20,188 nt of DNA from DAOTTI01 sp034437795 (GTDB lineage: Bacteria > Chloroflexota > UBA11872 > UBA12225). The stretch is taken from contig DAOTTI010000276.1 of assembly GCA_034437795.1 (NCBI GenBank), positions 1 through 20,188 on the forward strand. Reading direction: 5' to 3'. The notes under the pieces are model-generated. The model did not search any database and had not been told where the DNA came from. It saw only the letters and a program-made list of their open reading frames with translations. The translations under genes and the position numbers were made by a program. This document shows, piece by piece, positions 1-6,955 of this stretch (position 1 is its first letter; every line of letters begins with the position of its first letter).

Positions 1-300
1 CCTCGCGCGCGCCGGCCGTGCGGCGCCACGGTGCCACGTGTCCAGCAAGCGGTCGTGCGCCGCCCGCTTCACCGGATCGCGCAGCACCTCGTAGGCGGCC
101 GTCAGCTTCTTGAACTCCTTGGCCGCCTCGGCCTTGAGCTGGCTGCGCAGGGGCTCCGGGTAGTTCTCGTACTTGTCCGGATGGAACATGTGCGAGCGCA
201 GCCGGTAGGCGCTACGCACCTCCTCCGGTGAGGCGCCGCGCTGGATACCGAGCACTTCGTACAGGTTAAGATGGCTGTATGGCTCAGCCCGATTGGCCAT
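1..300 (-). CDS. J-domain (DnaJ-like) co-chaperone, N-terminal part
   Basis: This partial gene starts at an ATG at 300-298 and runs off the left edge; 100 codons are visible. Residues 12-80 form a J domain: the LYEVLGI opening, then AYRLRSHMFHPDKY with the diagnostic HPD tripeptide at 40-42, then FKKLTAAYEVLRDPVKRAAHD. J domains stimulate ATP hydrolysis by Hsp70/DnaK and act in the cytoplasm. A slightly long segment between HPD and the third helix (NYPEPLRSQLKAEA) and the missing C-terminus mean that canonical DnaJ cannot be told from a single-domain or membrane J protein. A GAGGAG lies about 18 bases upstream of the ATG, too far for a normal Shine-Dalgarno site, so the start is only moderately certain. 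It is divergent from the oxidoreductase at 456. Confidence 0.85.
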   Translation of the reverse strand, partial: MANRAEPYSHLNLYEVLGIQRGASPEEVRSAYRLRSHMFHPDKYENYPEPLRSQLKAEAAKEFKKLTAAYEVLRDPVKRAAHDRLLDTWHRGAARPARAR

Positions 301-358
301 AGGCGCGACGGATCAGCACTCCTCTTCGAGGATAACCACCAATTGTAACGGGGTAATC

Positions 359-385
359 GGCCTCACCCCGAGCGGGGGTGCCGCC
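359..385. promoter_or_regulatory. Imperfect hairpin between divergent J-domain and oxidoreductase genes
   Basis: The arms CACCCC (364-369) and GGGGTG (375-380) are exact inverted repeats around a 5-base loop. GGC (359-361) and GCC (383-385) extend the stem across a 2x2 mismatch. A TAGAAT at 389-394 just downstream could be a -10 element for the gene at 456, but no -35 match is visible. It could be an operator or simply GC-rich chance. Confidence 0.3.
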
Positions 386-455
386 TCGTAGAATTGCGCC
401 CCACCAGCCCCAGAGCCCAACCAGCTCACGAGCCCACGAGCGCAAGGAAACCAGC

Positions 456-1508
456 ATGGCAGTACGCATCGGCTTCGCCGGCACCGGCGGCATCGCCGCC
501 GCCCATCTCATCAATCTGGTCCGCATCCCCGAGGCGGACGTGGTGGCGCTCTACGACGTGGATCGGGAGCGCTGTGAGCTGGCCATGCGCCGCGTCAACG
601 GGCAGCAGGAACAGCTGGTCCGGCCCGGCGCCCCTGAACCCCGCAAGCTCCACGCCAAGATCTACACCGATTACCACGCCATGCTGAGCGAAGCCGGTCT
701 GCACGCCCTGTACGTCTGTGTGCCCCCCTTCGCCCACGGCGATCTCGAGTTCGCCGCCATCGACGCCGGCCTGGCCCTGTTCGTCGAAAAGCCGGTGGCG
801 CTCTCCTTTGACCTGGCCCGCCAGATCGCCGAGGCCATTCACACTAAGGGGCTGGTCTCGTCCTCCGGCTACCAGACGCGTTACTCGGAGGCGGCGGACA
901 AGGCGCGGGACCTGCTCGCTAATCGGTCCGTGGGGATGGCTCTCGGCTTCTACCTTGGCGGCGTGCCGGGCACGCCGTGGTGGCGGGTCCAGGCCCAGAG
1001 CGGCGGGCAGCTCGTCGAGCAGGCCACCCATACCGTGGACCTGATGCGCTGGCTGCTCGGCGATGTCTCACGGGTCTACGGCGCCGGCGCGCTGCGCTGC
1101 CTGAAGGAGCTGCCGGGCTACGACATCTTCGACGTGGCCACCGCCATTCTCCACTTTCAGTCCGGCGTCATTGGCCAGATCTCTAACACGTCGGTCCTCG
1201 GCAGCGGGACCGCCGCCGGGGCGCCGTCCGGCGTCCACGTGTTCGCCCAGGACTTTCGGCTGGAGGTGTGGGGCACCACCCTCAAGGTAGCCACCCCCGG
1301 CAAGACGGAAGAGCTGCGCTGGTCCAGCAATACCATGATGCTCGAGGACCAGGCCTTCGTCGAGGCCGTCGCCCGCCGCGATCCCGCCCGCGTCCGCTCA
1401 TCGTATCTGGACGCGGCCAGGACGCTGGCGGTGACCCTGGCCGCTGAGGAGAGCGCCAGGACCGGCCAGCCCGTCGACGTGCCCCGACTGGACCTGCGCG
1501 CCGGGTAG
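456..1508 (+). CDS. Gfo/Idh/MocA family NAD(P)-dependent oxidoreductase (1)
   Basis: The product is 350 aa, normal for the family. The N-terminal Rossmann fold opens with VRIGFAGTGGIAAAHL (GxGGxA dinucleotide motif, residues 6-14). The family hallmark EKP is at 111-113 (FVEKPVALS). The C-terminal substrate domain carries GGQLVEQATHTVDLMRWL, with H192 and D195 of the HxxD motif that usually acts in hydride transfer. Family members oxidise or reduce sugars, inositols or sugar acids in the cytoplasm; the substrate cannot be read from sequence. The frame is open upstream to 378, but the ATG at 456 is chosen because the Rossmann strand starts right after it and an AAGGAAA lies about 6 bases upstream. 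Two more family members are on the minus strand at 7913 and 11538. Confidence 0.93.
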   Translation: MAVRIGFAGTGGIAAAHLINLVRIPEADVVALYDVDRERCELAMRRVNGQQEQLVRPGAPEPRKLHAKIYTDYHAMLSEAGLHALYVCVPPFAHGDLEFAAIDAGLALFVEKPVALSFDLARQIAEAIHTKGLVSSSGYQTRYSEAADKARDLLANRSVGMALGFYLGGVPGTPWWRVQAQSGGQLVEQATHTVDLMRWLLGDVSRVYGAGALRCLKELPGYDIFDVATAILHFQSGVIGQISNTSVLGSGTAAGAPSGVHVFAQDFRLEVWGTTLKVATPGKTEELRWSSNTMMLEDQAFVEAVARRDPARVRSSYLDAARTLAVTLAAEESARTGQPVDVPRLDLRAG

Positions 1509-1536
1509 CTGGCTTCTTCACAGCCAGCGAGCAGTC

Positions 1537-1605
1537 CACCCTCCCTTCGGTCGAGGGTGAGGGCTCCTCTAGTCCCCTCTCCCAGAGGGAGAGGGTGAGG
1601 GTGAG
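1537..1605. repeat. Intergenic GC-rich palindromic repeat, two hairpins
   Basis: Two inverted repeats lie just after the oxidoreductase stop. CACCCTC (1537-1543) pairs with GAGGGTG (1553-1559). CCCTCTCCC (1575-1583) pairs perfectly with GGGAGAGGG (1587-1595) around AGA. Related CCCTC/GAGGG-rich sequence recurs at 4138-4200 and 7839-7873, so this looks like a dispersed intergenic palindrome family. It may also end transcription of the upstream gene, although no T-run follows. Confidence 0.55.
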
Positions 1606-1623
1606 CGCTCCGCGTATGAACAG

Positions 1624-1735
1624 GCCGGAGCCGCCGGTGCTGTGCTTGGGGCGCGCATACGGATTTCGCATCCTGCCGGCCGACAGTAGGCTAACAGCGC
1701 CGGAGCCGCCGGTGCTATGCTTGGGGCGCGCATAC
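1624..1735 (+). repeat. Pair of 37-bp direct repeats upstream of the DUF4058 remnant
   Basis: Positions 1624-1660 and 1699-1735 are identical over 37 bases except one G/A change at the 19th base; the unit starts are 75 bases apart. Each copy begins GCCGGAGCCGCCGGTGCT and ends GGGGCGCGCATAC. In copy 2, TATGC and GCATA form a small inverted repeat, and the G in copy 1 would keep the pairing as G-U in RNA. The second copy ends 22 bases before the GTG start of the DUF4058 remnant. Confidence 0.75.
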
Positions 1736-1756
1736 CGGAGCAAGGAGCCGCACGCC

Positions 1757-2214
1757 GTGCCGGCGCCGTTCCCCGGCATGGATCCGTACCTCGAGCACCC
1801 GGCCTTCTGGCCAGGCGTGCCCCTCAACCTGATTGCGTCCATCCAGGCCCACCTCGTCCCGCAGGTTCGGCCCCGCTACTACGTCGCCGTCGAGGTCCGC
1901 GTCTCTCAGATGCAGCTCTCTGAGCTCAAGCTGGTCGCGATCGCCGACGAGGCGGCGGTCCGTGAGACCTGCCCCACGGCCAGCTCAAACGGCCCGCAGC
2001 GATGGACGTGCGCGAGCCCCTGCCGGCCATCCCCATCCTCCTGCGCGCGGGCGAACCGGAGCCTACCATTGATCTGCAGGCGGTTCGTCAGGACGTCTAC
2101 GACCGCGGCGCGTTCGACCTGCAGATCGATTACCGGCAGGAGCCAGTGCCTCCGCTTGCGCCGGACGACGCGGCCTGGGCCGATGCCCTGCTCCGCGAAA
2201 AAGGTTTGCGCTGA
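1757..2214 (+). pseudogene. DUF4058 family protein, internally deleted and frameshifted
   Basis: The 5' part starts at a GTG at 1757 preceded by AAGGAG and reads PAPFPGMDPYLEHPAFW, then RPRYYVAVEVRV, the typical N-terminus of DUF4058 proteins. This frame loses similarity near 1970. The family C-terminus then appears in another frame from about 1975 to the TGA at 2212-2214: DVREPLPAIPILLRAGEPEP, VYDRGAFDLQIDYRQEP and DAAWADALLREKGLR. From what I recall of the family, which is about 250 aa, roughly 100 residues of the middle are missing, so one out-of-frame internal deletion explains both defects. The function of the intact family is unknown. The well-preserved ends suggest recent decay; a sequencing error alone would not remove the central region. 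Confidence 0.8.
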
Positions 2215-2283
2215 CGTGCGGCTGCGGGCCGCCGGCCTCGCTCCGGCAACGCGGCGAGCCGCCCCGGCCGCGCTACGGGACCG

Positions 2284-4008
2284 CTACTCCAGATCGCTCA
2301 GCCAGTAGTACTGGGTCGGGGTGTAGAAGAGCGTGCGCGCGTTCTCGCGGCGCTGCGCGCCAACGGTCGTCTGCCGGATGCGCGGCTCCGCCCCCGCCAC
2401 GCGAGGCCCGAGCGCGCGCGCCACCTCCTCCGATGGGAAGGCCAGGGGCACGCCTCGATCGTCGGTGATGACGTACAGCGGTGTGGCGTCCGGAACCGCC
2501 GGCGGCTCGGGCGTCGCCCCGCTCTCCGTTACGTCCCCGCGGAAGGGCGCGATGCGCTGCTCGGCCGCGCCCGCCTGCTCCAGGAACCGAATCAGCGCCG
2601 CGTGCAGGTCGCGCGCCACGGCGGGATGCTGCTCGATCACGTTCCGCTCCTGCCGCGGATCATCGGCCAGCGAGTAGAGCTCCGATGGGCGCCCGCGGGG
2701 GCTGCAGATCAAGGCCCAGTCTTCGGTGGTCACCGTCAGCGCCTCCACCAGGTGGTGGGACGGGGCGCCGAACCCCGCGGCCCCATCGAAGACGGCGGCC
2801 TGCGCTGCGCGCCCGCGCCCGCGGCCGTGGGCCGCCGCCAGGGCATTGGGGTAGCGGCCGGAGAACGCAAACTCGCGCACCCGCGCGCGCTCGCCGCGGA
2901 TGAGCGGCCACAGTGACTTGCCCTCCACGCCCTCCGGCGCCGGCGCCCCGAGGAATTCGAGGATGGTGGGGAGCAGGTCGACGTGCTGGACCAGGCCACG
3001 GATGCGCTGCCCCGCTCCCAGCCCCTGCGGGTGCCGGATCATCAGCGGAATGCGGATCGTCGGCTCGTAGAGGTTCCCCAGGGGCCCGCCCGGCTTTCCC
3101 TGGAGCTGGTGGTCCCCAAAGAGGTGCCCGTGATCGGTCAGGTGGATGACCAGCGTGTGCTCGCGGAGCCCCAGTACGTTCAGCTTCTCCAGCAGGTGCC
3201 CCAGCCAGCGATCCGCCAGCGTGACCAGCGAGGCGTACAGCGCTCGCACGTGGTCGTGCTCGTCCGTCGCAAGATAGTCCGGCCGCCCGTACTGGGGATA
3301 GATCACCTGGTCGCCCTGGAAGGCCGGGTCGGCGTAGCGCGCCACGTCAAAGGCCGGCGCATCGAACGGCTCGTGGGGGTCCCACATGTCCACGTACAGC
3401 ACGAACCCCGGCGGCCCACCCGGCCGGCCCCGTCGGTAGTTCCGCTCCAGCCAATCCATCGCCGCCGTCAGCGTCCGCGCACACATCCAATCCCGCTCGT
3501 ACACCCGCCCCGAGGCGTTGCGCAGATAGAGCTTGGTCTGGGGGGTCCCCTTCAGCTTGTGGGGCGCGGCCGGCAGGGGCGGATCGATCGGGTCCACGTT
3601 CCAGCGGTCCGCGTGCTGGCCACGGATCCACTCCCATCCCGCGAAGCCCCGCGTGAAGTTGAAGTCGTCGTTCCCTAACGGCGGGGTATCGAAGAACAGG
3701 ACCGGCAGGTAGCCCGCGCGGCGCACCAGCTCGGAGAGCACCACGTCGGTGGGCTCCAGCGGCTGCCAGGCGCGGTGCGGAAAGCTGTAGCGACCGGTAA
3801 ACAGGTCGGTCCGGCAAGGGATCGTCGGATAGGACGAGACGTAGCAGCGGTCAAAGACCGCCGACTCGCGCGCCAGCCGGTCCAGGTTCGGCGTCCGGAT
3901 GAACGGCTCGCCCGCCGGCCGGCCGGGCCGCGGCCAGGGCGCCGGATCGCCGTAGGCGGCCACGTGGTCCCGCCGCAGGGAATCGTTCATGATCACGATG
4001 ACGTTCAC
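2284..4008 (-). CDS. Sulfatase-fold hydrolase with threonine at the formylglycine position
   Basis: The product is 574 aa from a GTG at 4008-4006, chosen because the first strand of the alkaline-phosphatase/sulfatase fold (VNVIVIMNDSLRRDH) starts there and GGAGG lies about 10 bases upstream. The frame stays open to 4245, but through intergenic repeat sequence. N8-D9 are in the first metal-ligand position. Residues 62-73 (TIPCRTDLFTGR) align exactly with the sulfatase signature C/S-x-P-S-R-x3-L-T-G-R, but the catalytic Cys/Ser is Thr62. WDPHEP (209-214) and TDHGH (291-295) supply further conserved histidines and metal ligands. With Thr it cannot form formylglycine by the known routes and may be a phosphodiester, phosphonate or related hydrolase. 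No signal peptide is seen, which suggests a cytoplasmic location. It converges on the DUF4058 remnant. Confidence 0.85.
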   Translation of the reverse strand: MNVIVIMNDSLRRDHVAAYGDPAPWPRPGRPAGEPFIRTPNLDRLARESAVFDRCYVSSYPTIPCRTDLFTGRYSFPHRAWQPLEPTDVVLSELVRRAGYLPVLFFDTPPLGNDDFNFTRGFAGWEWIRGQHADRWNVDPIDPPLPAAPHKLKGTPQTKLYLRNASGRVYERDWMCARTLTAAMDWLERNYRRGRPGGPPGFVLYVDMWDPHEPFDAPAFDVARYADPAFQGDQVIYPQYGRPDYLATDEHDHVRALYASLVTLADRWLGHLLEKLNVLGLREHTLVIHLTDHGHLFGDHQLQGKPGGPLGNLYEPTIRIPLMIRHPQGLGAGQRIRGLVQHVDLLPTILEFLGAPAPEGVEGKSLWPLIRGERARVREFAFSGRYPNALAAAHGRGRGRAAQAAVFDGAAGFGAPSHHLVEALTVTTEDWALICSPRGRPSELYSLADDPRQERNVIEQHPAVARDLHAALIRFLEQAGAAEQRIAPFRGDVTESGATPEPPAVPDATPLYVITDDRGVPLAFPSEEVARALGPRVAGAEPRIRQTTVGAQRRENARTLFYTPTQYYWLSDLE

Positions 4009-4041
4009 GCGCGTCTTGCCTCCATTACACGTCCAAGTATC

Positions 4042-4109
4042 CGCTGGTATGTTCACGTCGCCCTGTCCATCGATGCCCGGCCGTCCTGTCCCGCACGAAC
4101 ATACCAGCG
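4042..4109. repeat. Perfect 13-bp inverted repeat, likely operator
   Basis: CGCTGGTATGTTC at 4042-4054 and its exact reverse complement GAACATACCAGCG at 4097-4109 are separated by 42 bases; arm centres are 55 bp apart, about five helical turns. It begins 34 bases upstream of the GTG at 4008. Each arm contains TGGTATGTT, which fits an extended -10 consensus (TGnTAnnnT), so the arms may combine promoter and regulator-binding roles. No target-site duplication flanks it. Confidence 0.6.
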
Positions 4110-4137
4110 CCGACTTAGCCCTGAGTATTCGTGGCCG

Positions 4138-4200
4138 GCGCTCCGTTCCCTCCCATTTTGGGAGAGCGGGAGCCCGCTTCACGGGCGGCGGTGAGGGCTC
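4138..4200. repeat. Intergenic palindromic repeat of the CCCTCCC/GGGAG type
   Basis: CTCCCA (4150-4155) and TGGGAG (4159-4164) form a hairpin around TTT, followed by CGGGAGCCCG-type sequence and GGTGAGGGC. It resembles the sequence after the oxidoreductase at 1537-1605, consistent with a dispersed intergenic family. Confidence 0.4.
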
Positions 4201-4233
4201 CGCTCTGGAATAGGTCCAGGCTAGTGCTCTCTC

Positions 4234-4284
4234 GCTCTCATACACAGTCTGCTCTCGTACGCTATCCGGTCTCGTACAGCCCCG
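4234..4284 (+). repeat. Three 17-bp iterons (GCTCTCGTAC core)
   Basis: The 10-base cores GCTCTCATAC (4234), GCTCTCGTAC (4251) and GGTCTCGTAC (4268) recur with an exact 17-bp period; the remaining seven bases of each unit are not conserved. Evenly spaced conserved cores with variable spacers are typical of cooperative protein-binding sites. They lie 226-270 bases upstream of the sulfatase-fold gene and downstream of the epimerase. Confidence 0.5.
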
Positions 4285-4424
4285 GCAGACGCTTCAGCGC
4301 TCCTGGAAAGGGGCGCCGTCGCGCCTGTGACCCGGCCGCAGTCCTGCCGTGGCAGCGGCACTCGTTTCCCCGTGGCCGCGCCCCGTGCCGCGGCCCGTCG
4401 CTGACTATGGGGCTTGCCCATGGC

Positions 4425-5309
4425 TCAATCCGGCCGGACGTGGACCATCTGGCGCCACCGGTAGCGCGGCTCGTAGCCCAGCAGCTCGCGCGCCCGCTGG
4501 ATGCTGACCGCCGGCTGCCCCGCGCCAAGGCCAGCGGCTAGCGGGGCCAGGTGCGGCTGGCGGCGCGCAATCGTCTCCGCGAGCGGCTCGTCCCCCAGCG
4601 GGTCTCCCCCGCTGGCGTGGAAGACGTGCGCGCCCTGCAGCTCGCCCCGCCCGCCCCTCTCCACCGCCAGGCGGATCAACTGGCCCACATCCCGCGCGTC
4701 CACGTAGGCGCGCAGCAGCCCGCCCATCTCCCTCCCACCTCGCTCGACCGCCGCCAGGCGGCGCGCCACGTCCGGCCAGTGCTCCGGCACGATGACCGCC
4801 GTCGGGCGGATGGCCACCGTGGTGAAGCCGTGCTCGCGGGTGATGGCGCGGCAGGTCTCCTCAATCACCAGCTTGGCGATCTGGTAGGCGCCGCGGGGCG
4901 CGCAGGGATGGGCCTCATCGAGGGGCAGATAGCGCGGCGCCTCACGCAATCCCCAGTAGTCGCCCAGGGCCTGAATGCTGCTGGCCACCACCGCTACCGC
5001 CAGCCCGCAGGTCACCGCGGCCTGGAGCACGTGGTACGTGCCCATGACGTTGCTGCGGTACACCGTCAGGTCGTCGTGGTTGGTCGTCGCGCGGGCCAGG
5101 TGCACCACCGCCTCCGCTCGGGCGTGGCGCAGCACCGTCATCACCGCCCCGGCGTCGTCTACCGTCCCCAGGCGCACGGCCACGCCCGGCGCCAGGGGCT
5201 GCGCCGGCGGCGCCAGTTCGAAGACCGTGACCTCGTGCCCGTGCTCAGCCAGCTCCTGCACCGTTGAGCGCCCGATGCGCCCTGCCCCACCCGTCACGAC
5301 AACTCGCAT
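4425..5309 (-). CDS. NAD-dependent epimerase/dehydratase (extended SDR)
   Basis: The product is 294 aa from an ATG at 5309-5307 with GGAG 8 bases upstream. The N-terminus MRVVVTGGAGRIG carries the TGGxGxxG NAD-binding motif of extended short-chain dehydrogenases (residues 6-13). The catalytic pair of the YxxxK motif is Y142 and K146 (GAYQIAK), with serines at 110-111 in the expected upstream position. ADAVVH-type and NVMGTYHVLQAA segments match the usual family landmarks (AEAVVHLA at 66-72, NVMGTYHVLQAA at 87-98). Such enzymes epimerise, dehydrate or oxidise nucleotide sugars or sugar acids in the cytoplasm. Uronate dehydrogenases share this compact form, which would suit the oxidoreductase-rich neighbourhood, but the substrate is not determined. 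The solute-binding protein gene lies just upstream on the same strand, with a 69-base gap. Confidence 0.88.
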   Translation of the reverse strand: MRVVVTGGAGRIGRSTVQELAEHGHEVTVFELAPPAQPLAPGVAVRLGTVDDAGAVMTVLRHARAEAVVHLARATTNHDDLTVYRSNVMGTYHVLQAAVTCGLAVAVVASSIQALGDYWGLREAPRYLPLDEAHPCAPRGAYQIAKLVIEETCRAITREHGFTTVAIRPTAVIVPEHWPDVARRLAAVERGGREMGGLLRAYVDARDVGQLIRLAVERGGRGELQGAHVFHASGGDPLGDEPLAETIARRQPHLAPLAAGLGAGQPAVSIQRARELLGYEPRYRWRQMVHVRPD

Positions 5310-5378
5310 CCATTCATCTCCACACAGTGATCACCACAGATGGCATGGCCCCTGCGTCTCTTGCTGGCCGCGGCGCGC

Positions 5379-6743
5379 TCACAGGCGGCGTTTGGCCTCA
5401 GCCGCCTGCAGCAAGGGATCGACCGCTCGCTTCACGGCCAGCGCCACCTCGCGCGGGCTCTTCTCGCCGGTCCACAGCGGCGCCATCTCACGGGTGAGGG
5501 CCTGGTCGATCTCCTGCCAGTTCGTCGTCTGCGGGTCCGGGCGCAGGTACGGCAGGCCATCGACGAACACCTTCAGGTTCTTCGGCGGCAGGCCCGAGCC
5601 GAGATACTCCTTGCTATTGGCCAGCGACTTCCGGCCCGGCATGTTCAGCTGGTCCTTGACGATCTCGATGTACAGCGCTTCGGGGCTGAGCAGGAACTTC
5701 AGTAGCTCCCAGGCCTCATCGGGGTAGCGCGTCCCCGCGGCGATCCCCTGCCCCGTCCCGCCGCCGGACGCCGCGTACCGCCCGTTCTTACCACGCGGCA
5801 CGTGCGTCGCATCCCACTCGAACCCCTGGATCAGGCGTCGGTAGTTGCCCACCGTCGGCGGCGCCCCCTCCGTCATCCCGACCCGCCCCTGCTCGAAGGT
5901 CGCGCCCTGTTGCGCGTCGGCCGGCAGCACCCACACGCGGTGCTTGAGGCGCAGGTCCTGCAAGAACTGGAGCGCTTCCAGCGCCGGAGGCTCGTGCAGC
6001 AGGCACTGGGAGCAGTCTTTGCTCACGAACTCCCCGCCGTTGCCGTGCACCCACGGCGTCCACTGGCGGAACCCCGTACCGCTGGCGAAGCCGAAGTAGG
6101 AGACGCCGCCCCGCTCGCGGCTGAGCCGGAGCGCCGCGTCCAGGAAGCGATCCCAGGTCCAGGACTGGTCGGTGTAGTTGCCCGGCGGGTGGGCGATCCC
6201 TGCCTGGTCGAACAGAGCCACGTTGAAGAACATGCCCCGCGTGGGGAAGTCTTTGGGCATCCCCCAGTGCTTCCCTTCCCAGGAGTACTGCTCGATCGCC
6301 TTCTCCGGGAAGTCGGAGAGGTCGTAGCGGTCGCGCCGGATCAGGGGCGTCAGGTCCAGGAAGAAGCCCCGCCGCGTGTACTGCAGGAATAGGGCAGGGT
6401 TGAACCAGAACACGTCCGGCGGCGTCCCGCCGGCCACCATCGACTGCAGCTTGTCATTGTAGTTGGGCGGCGCGTTATCCAGGCTGGTCTTGATGCCTGG
6501 ATACTTGTCCTCAAACAGCTTGAGGACCTGCAGCTTGGCCTCCCCCTCCGGCTGCGTGCCGTACTGCATCATGTGCAGGGTAATCCCGGTCCGGTACCGG
6601 CCGGCCGGCGCGCCGGTGCCCGCGCGCCCCGGTAGCTGGCAGCCGGCCGGCGCCAGCAGGCCGGCCGCCCAGGGCGCGACGGCCAGCGTCTTGCCCAGCC
6701 GCCCCGCCACCAACCGCCGCGTCTGGCGGTCTCCATTGCTCAT
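5379..6743 (-). CDS. ABC transporter extracellular solute-binding protein (family 1)
   Basis: The product is 454 aa from an ATG at 6743-6741 behind a strong purine-rich site (GGAGGGAGGAG). Residues 9-35 form a signal peptide with twin arginines at 9-10, a hydrophobic stretch, and LLAPAGC, where C35 is the probable lipidated cysteine although Pro at -3 is unusual. The mature part shows the family 1 pattern: ITLHMMQYGTQPEGEAKL, FEDKYPGIKTSLD, KLQSMVAGGTPPDVFWFN, then FPTRGMFFNVALFDQAGI, the segment found in sugar-binding proteins for CUT1-type importers. It would bind an oligosaccharide or other organic solute outside the membrane. No permease or ATPase gene is near, so partner genes must lie elsewhere. 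It is expressed divergently from the DUF6282 gene and just upstream of the epimerase, possibly as one transcript. Confidence 0.9.
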   Translation of the reverse strand: MSNGDRQTRRLVAGRLGKTLAVAPWAAGLLAPAGCQLPGRAGTGAPAGRYRTGITLHMMQYGTQPEGEAKLQVLKLFEDKYPGIKTSLDNAPPNYNDKLQSMVAGGTPPDVFWFNPALFLQYTRRGFFLDLTPLIRRDRYDLSDFPEKAIEQYSWEGKHWGMPKDFPTRGMFFNVALFDQAGIAHPPGNYTDQSWTWDRFLDAALRLSRERGGVSYFGFASGTGFRQWTPWVHGNGGEFVSKDCSQCLLHEPPALEALQFLQDLRLKHRVWVLPADAQQGATFEQGRVGMTEGAPPTVGNYRRLIQGFEWDATHVPRGKNGRYAASGGGTGQGIAAGTRYPDEAWELLKFLLSPEALYIEIVKDQLNMPGRKSLANSKEYLGSGLPPKNLKVFVDGLPYLRPDPQTTNWQEIDQALTREMAPLWTGEKSPREVALAVKRAVDPLLQAAEAKRRL

Positions 6744-6744
6744 G

Positions 6745-6786
6745 CTCCTCCCTCCTTTTCCCTTCTTCCCTTTTCCTTCTTCCTTC
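6745..6786 (+). other. 42-base uninterrupted pyrimidine tract (purine-only mRNA leader)
   Basis: Every base from 6745 to 6786 is C or T on the plus strand, ending two bases before the binding-protein ATG. The minus-strand mRNA leader is therefore pure A/G and contains several overlapping Shine-Dalgarno-like sites (GGAGGGAGGAG nearest the start). It could promote ribosome loading, or form unusual DNA structure. Confidence 0.7.
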
Positions 6787-6823
6787 GGTTCCCCGCCTCC
6801 CCCGCGCCTCGATCCCAGGTCCG

Positions 6824-6867
6824 TCCAGTTGAGGGAGAGCGCTGCCCCCGCTCCTCGTTCAACTGGA
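6824..6867. promoter_or_regulatory. Two-part stem-loop in a divergent promoter region
   Basis: TCCAGTTGA (6824-6832) and TCAACTGGA (6859-6867) are a perfect 9-bp inverted repeat. Nested inside, GAGCG (6837-6841) pairs with CGCTC (6849-6853) around a 7-base loop. It lies between the binding-protein gene (minus, start 6743) and the DUF6282 gene (plus, start 6956). It could be an operator for both genes or an RNA structure in one leader. A TACAAT at 6902-6907 is a possible -10 for the plus-strand gene, without a clear -35. Confidence 0.5.
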
Positions 6868-6955
6868 AACGTCCAGCGTACGCCTGCAAGGGTACAAAGC
6901 GTACAATGGCACTGCCCGCCGTACCGGCGCCACCCACGACGGAAGCAAGACCGCG

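Larger units (their letters stand above)
4009..4424. other. Gene-free intergenic stretch rich in repeats
   Basis: These 416 bases separate the sulfatase-fold gene (start 4008) from the epimerase stop (4425), both on the minus strand. They hold a 13-bp inverted repeat (4042-4109), a CCCTCCC-type palindrome (around 4138-4200), three 17-bp iterons (4234-4284) and small hairpins such as CTGCC/GGCAG (4344-4355) and ATGGG/CCCAT (4407-4421, next to the epimerase stop). I see no coding similarity in any frame. The region must carry any promoter for the sulfatase-fold gene and any terminator of the epimerase. Confidence 0.7.

Noticed and set aside
1537..1605. CRISPR or tandem repeat array
   Set aside because: The repeats are single palindromes without regular spacers; no array of equal repeats and spacers exists in the window.
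4042..4109. Inverted repeat as a tiny transposable element
   Set aside because: No target-site duplication flanks it, and only one copy is seen in the window.
4009..4245. N-terminal extension of the sulfatase-fold protein
   Set aside because: It reads through the inverted repeat and the palindromic repeat; the fold starts at the GTG 4008 with a ribosome-binding site.
5320..5345. GTGATCAC palindrome and CACAGATGG sequence upstream of the epimerase
   Set aside because: Eight bases of palindrome next to low-complexity CACA sequence is too weak to call an operator.
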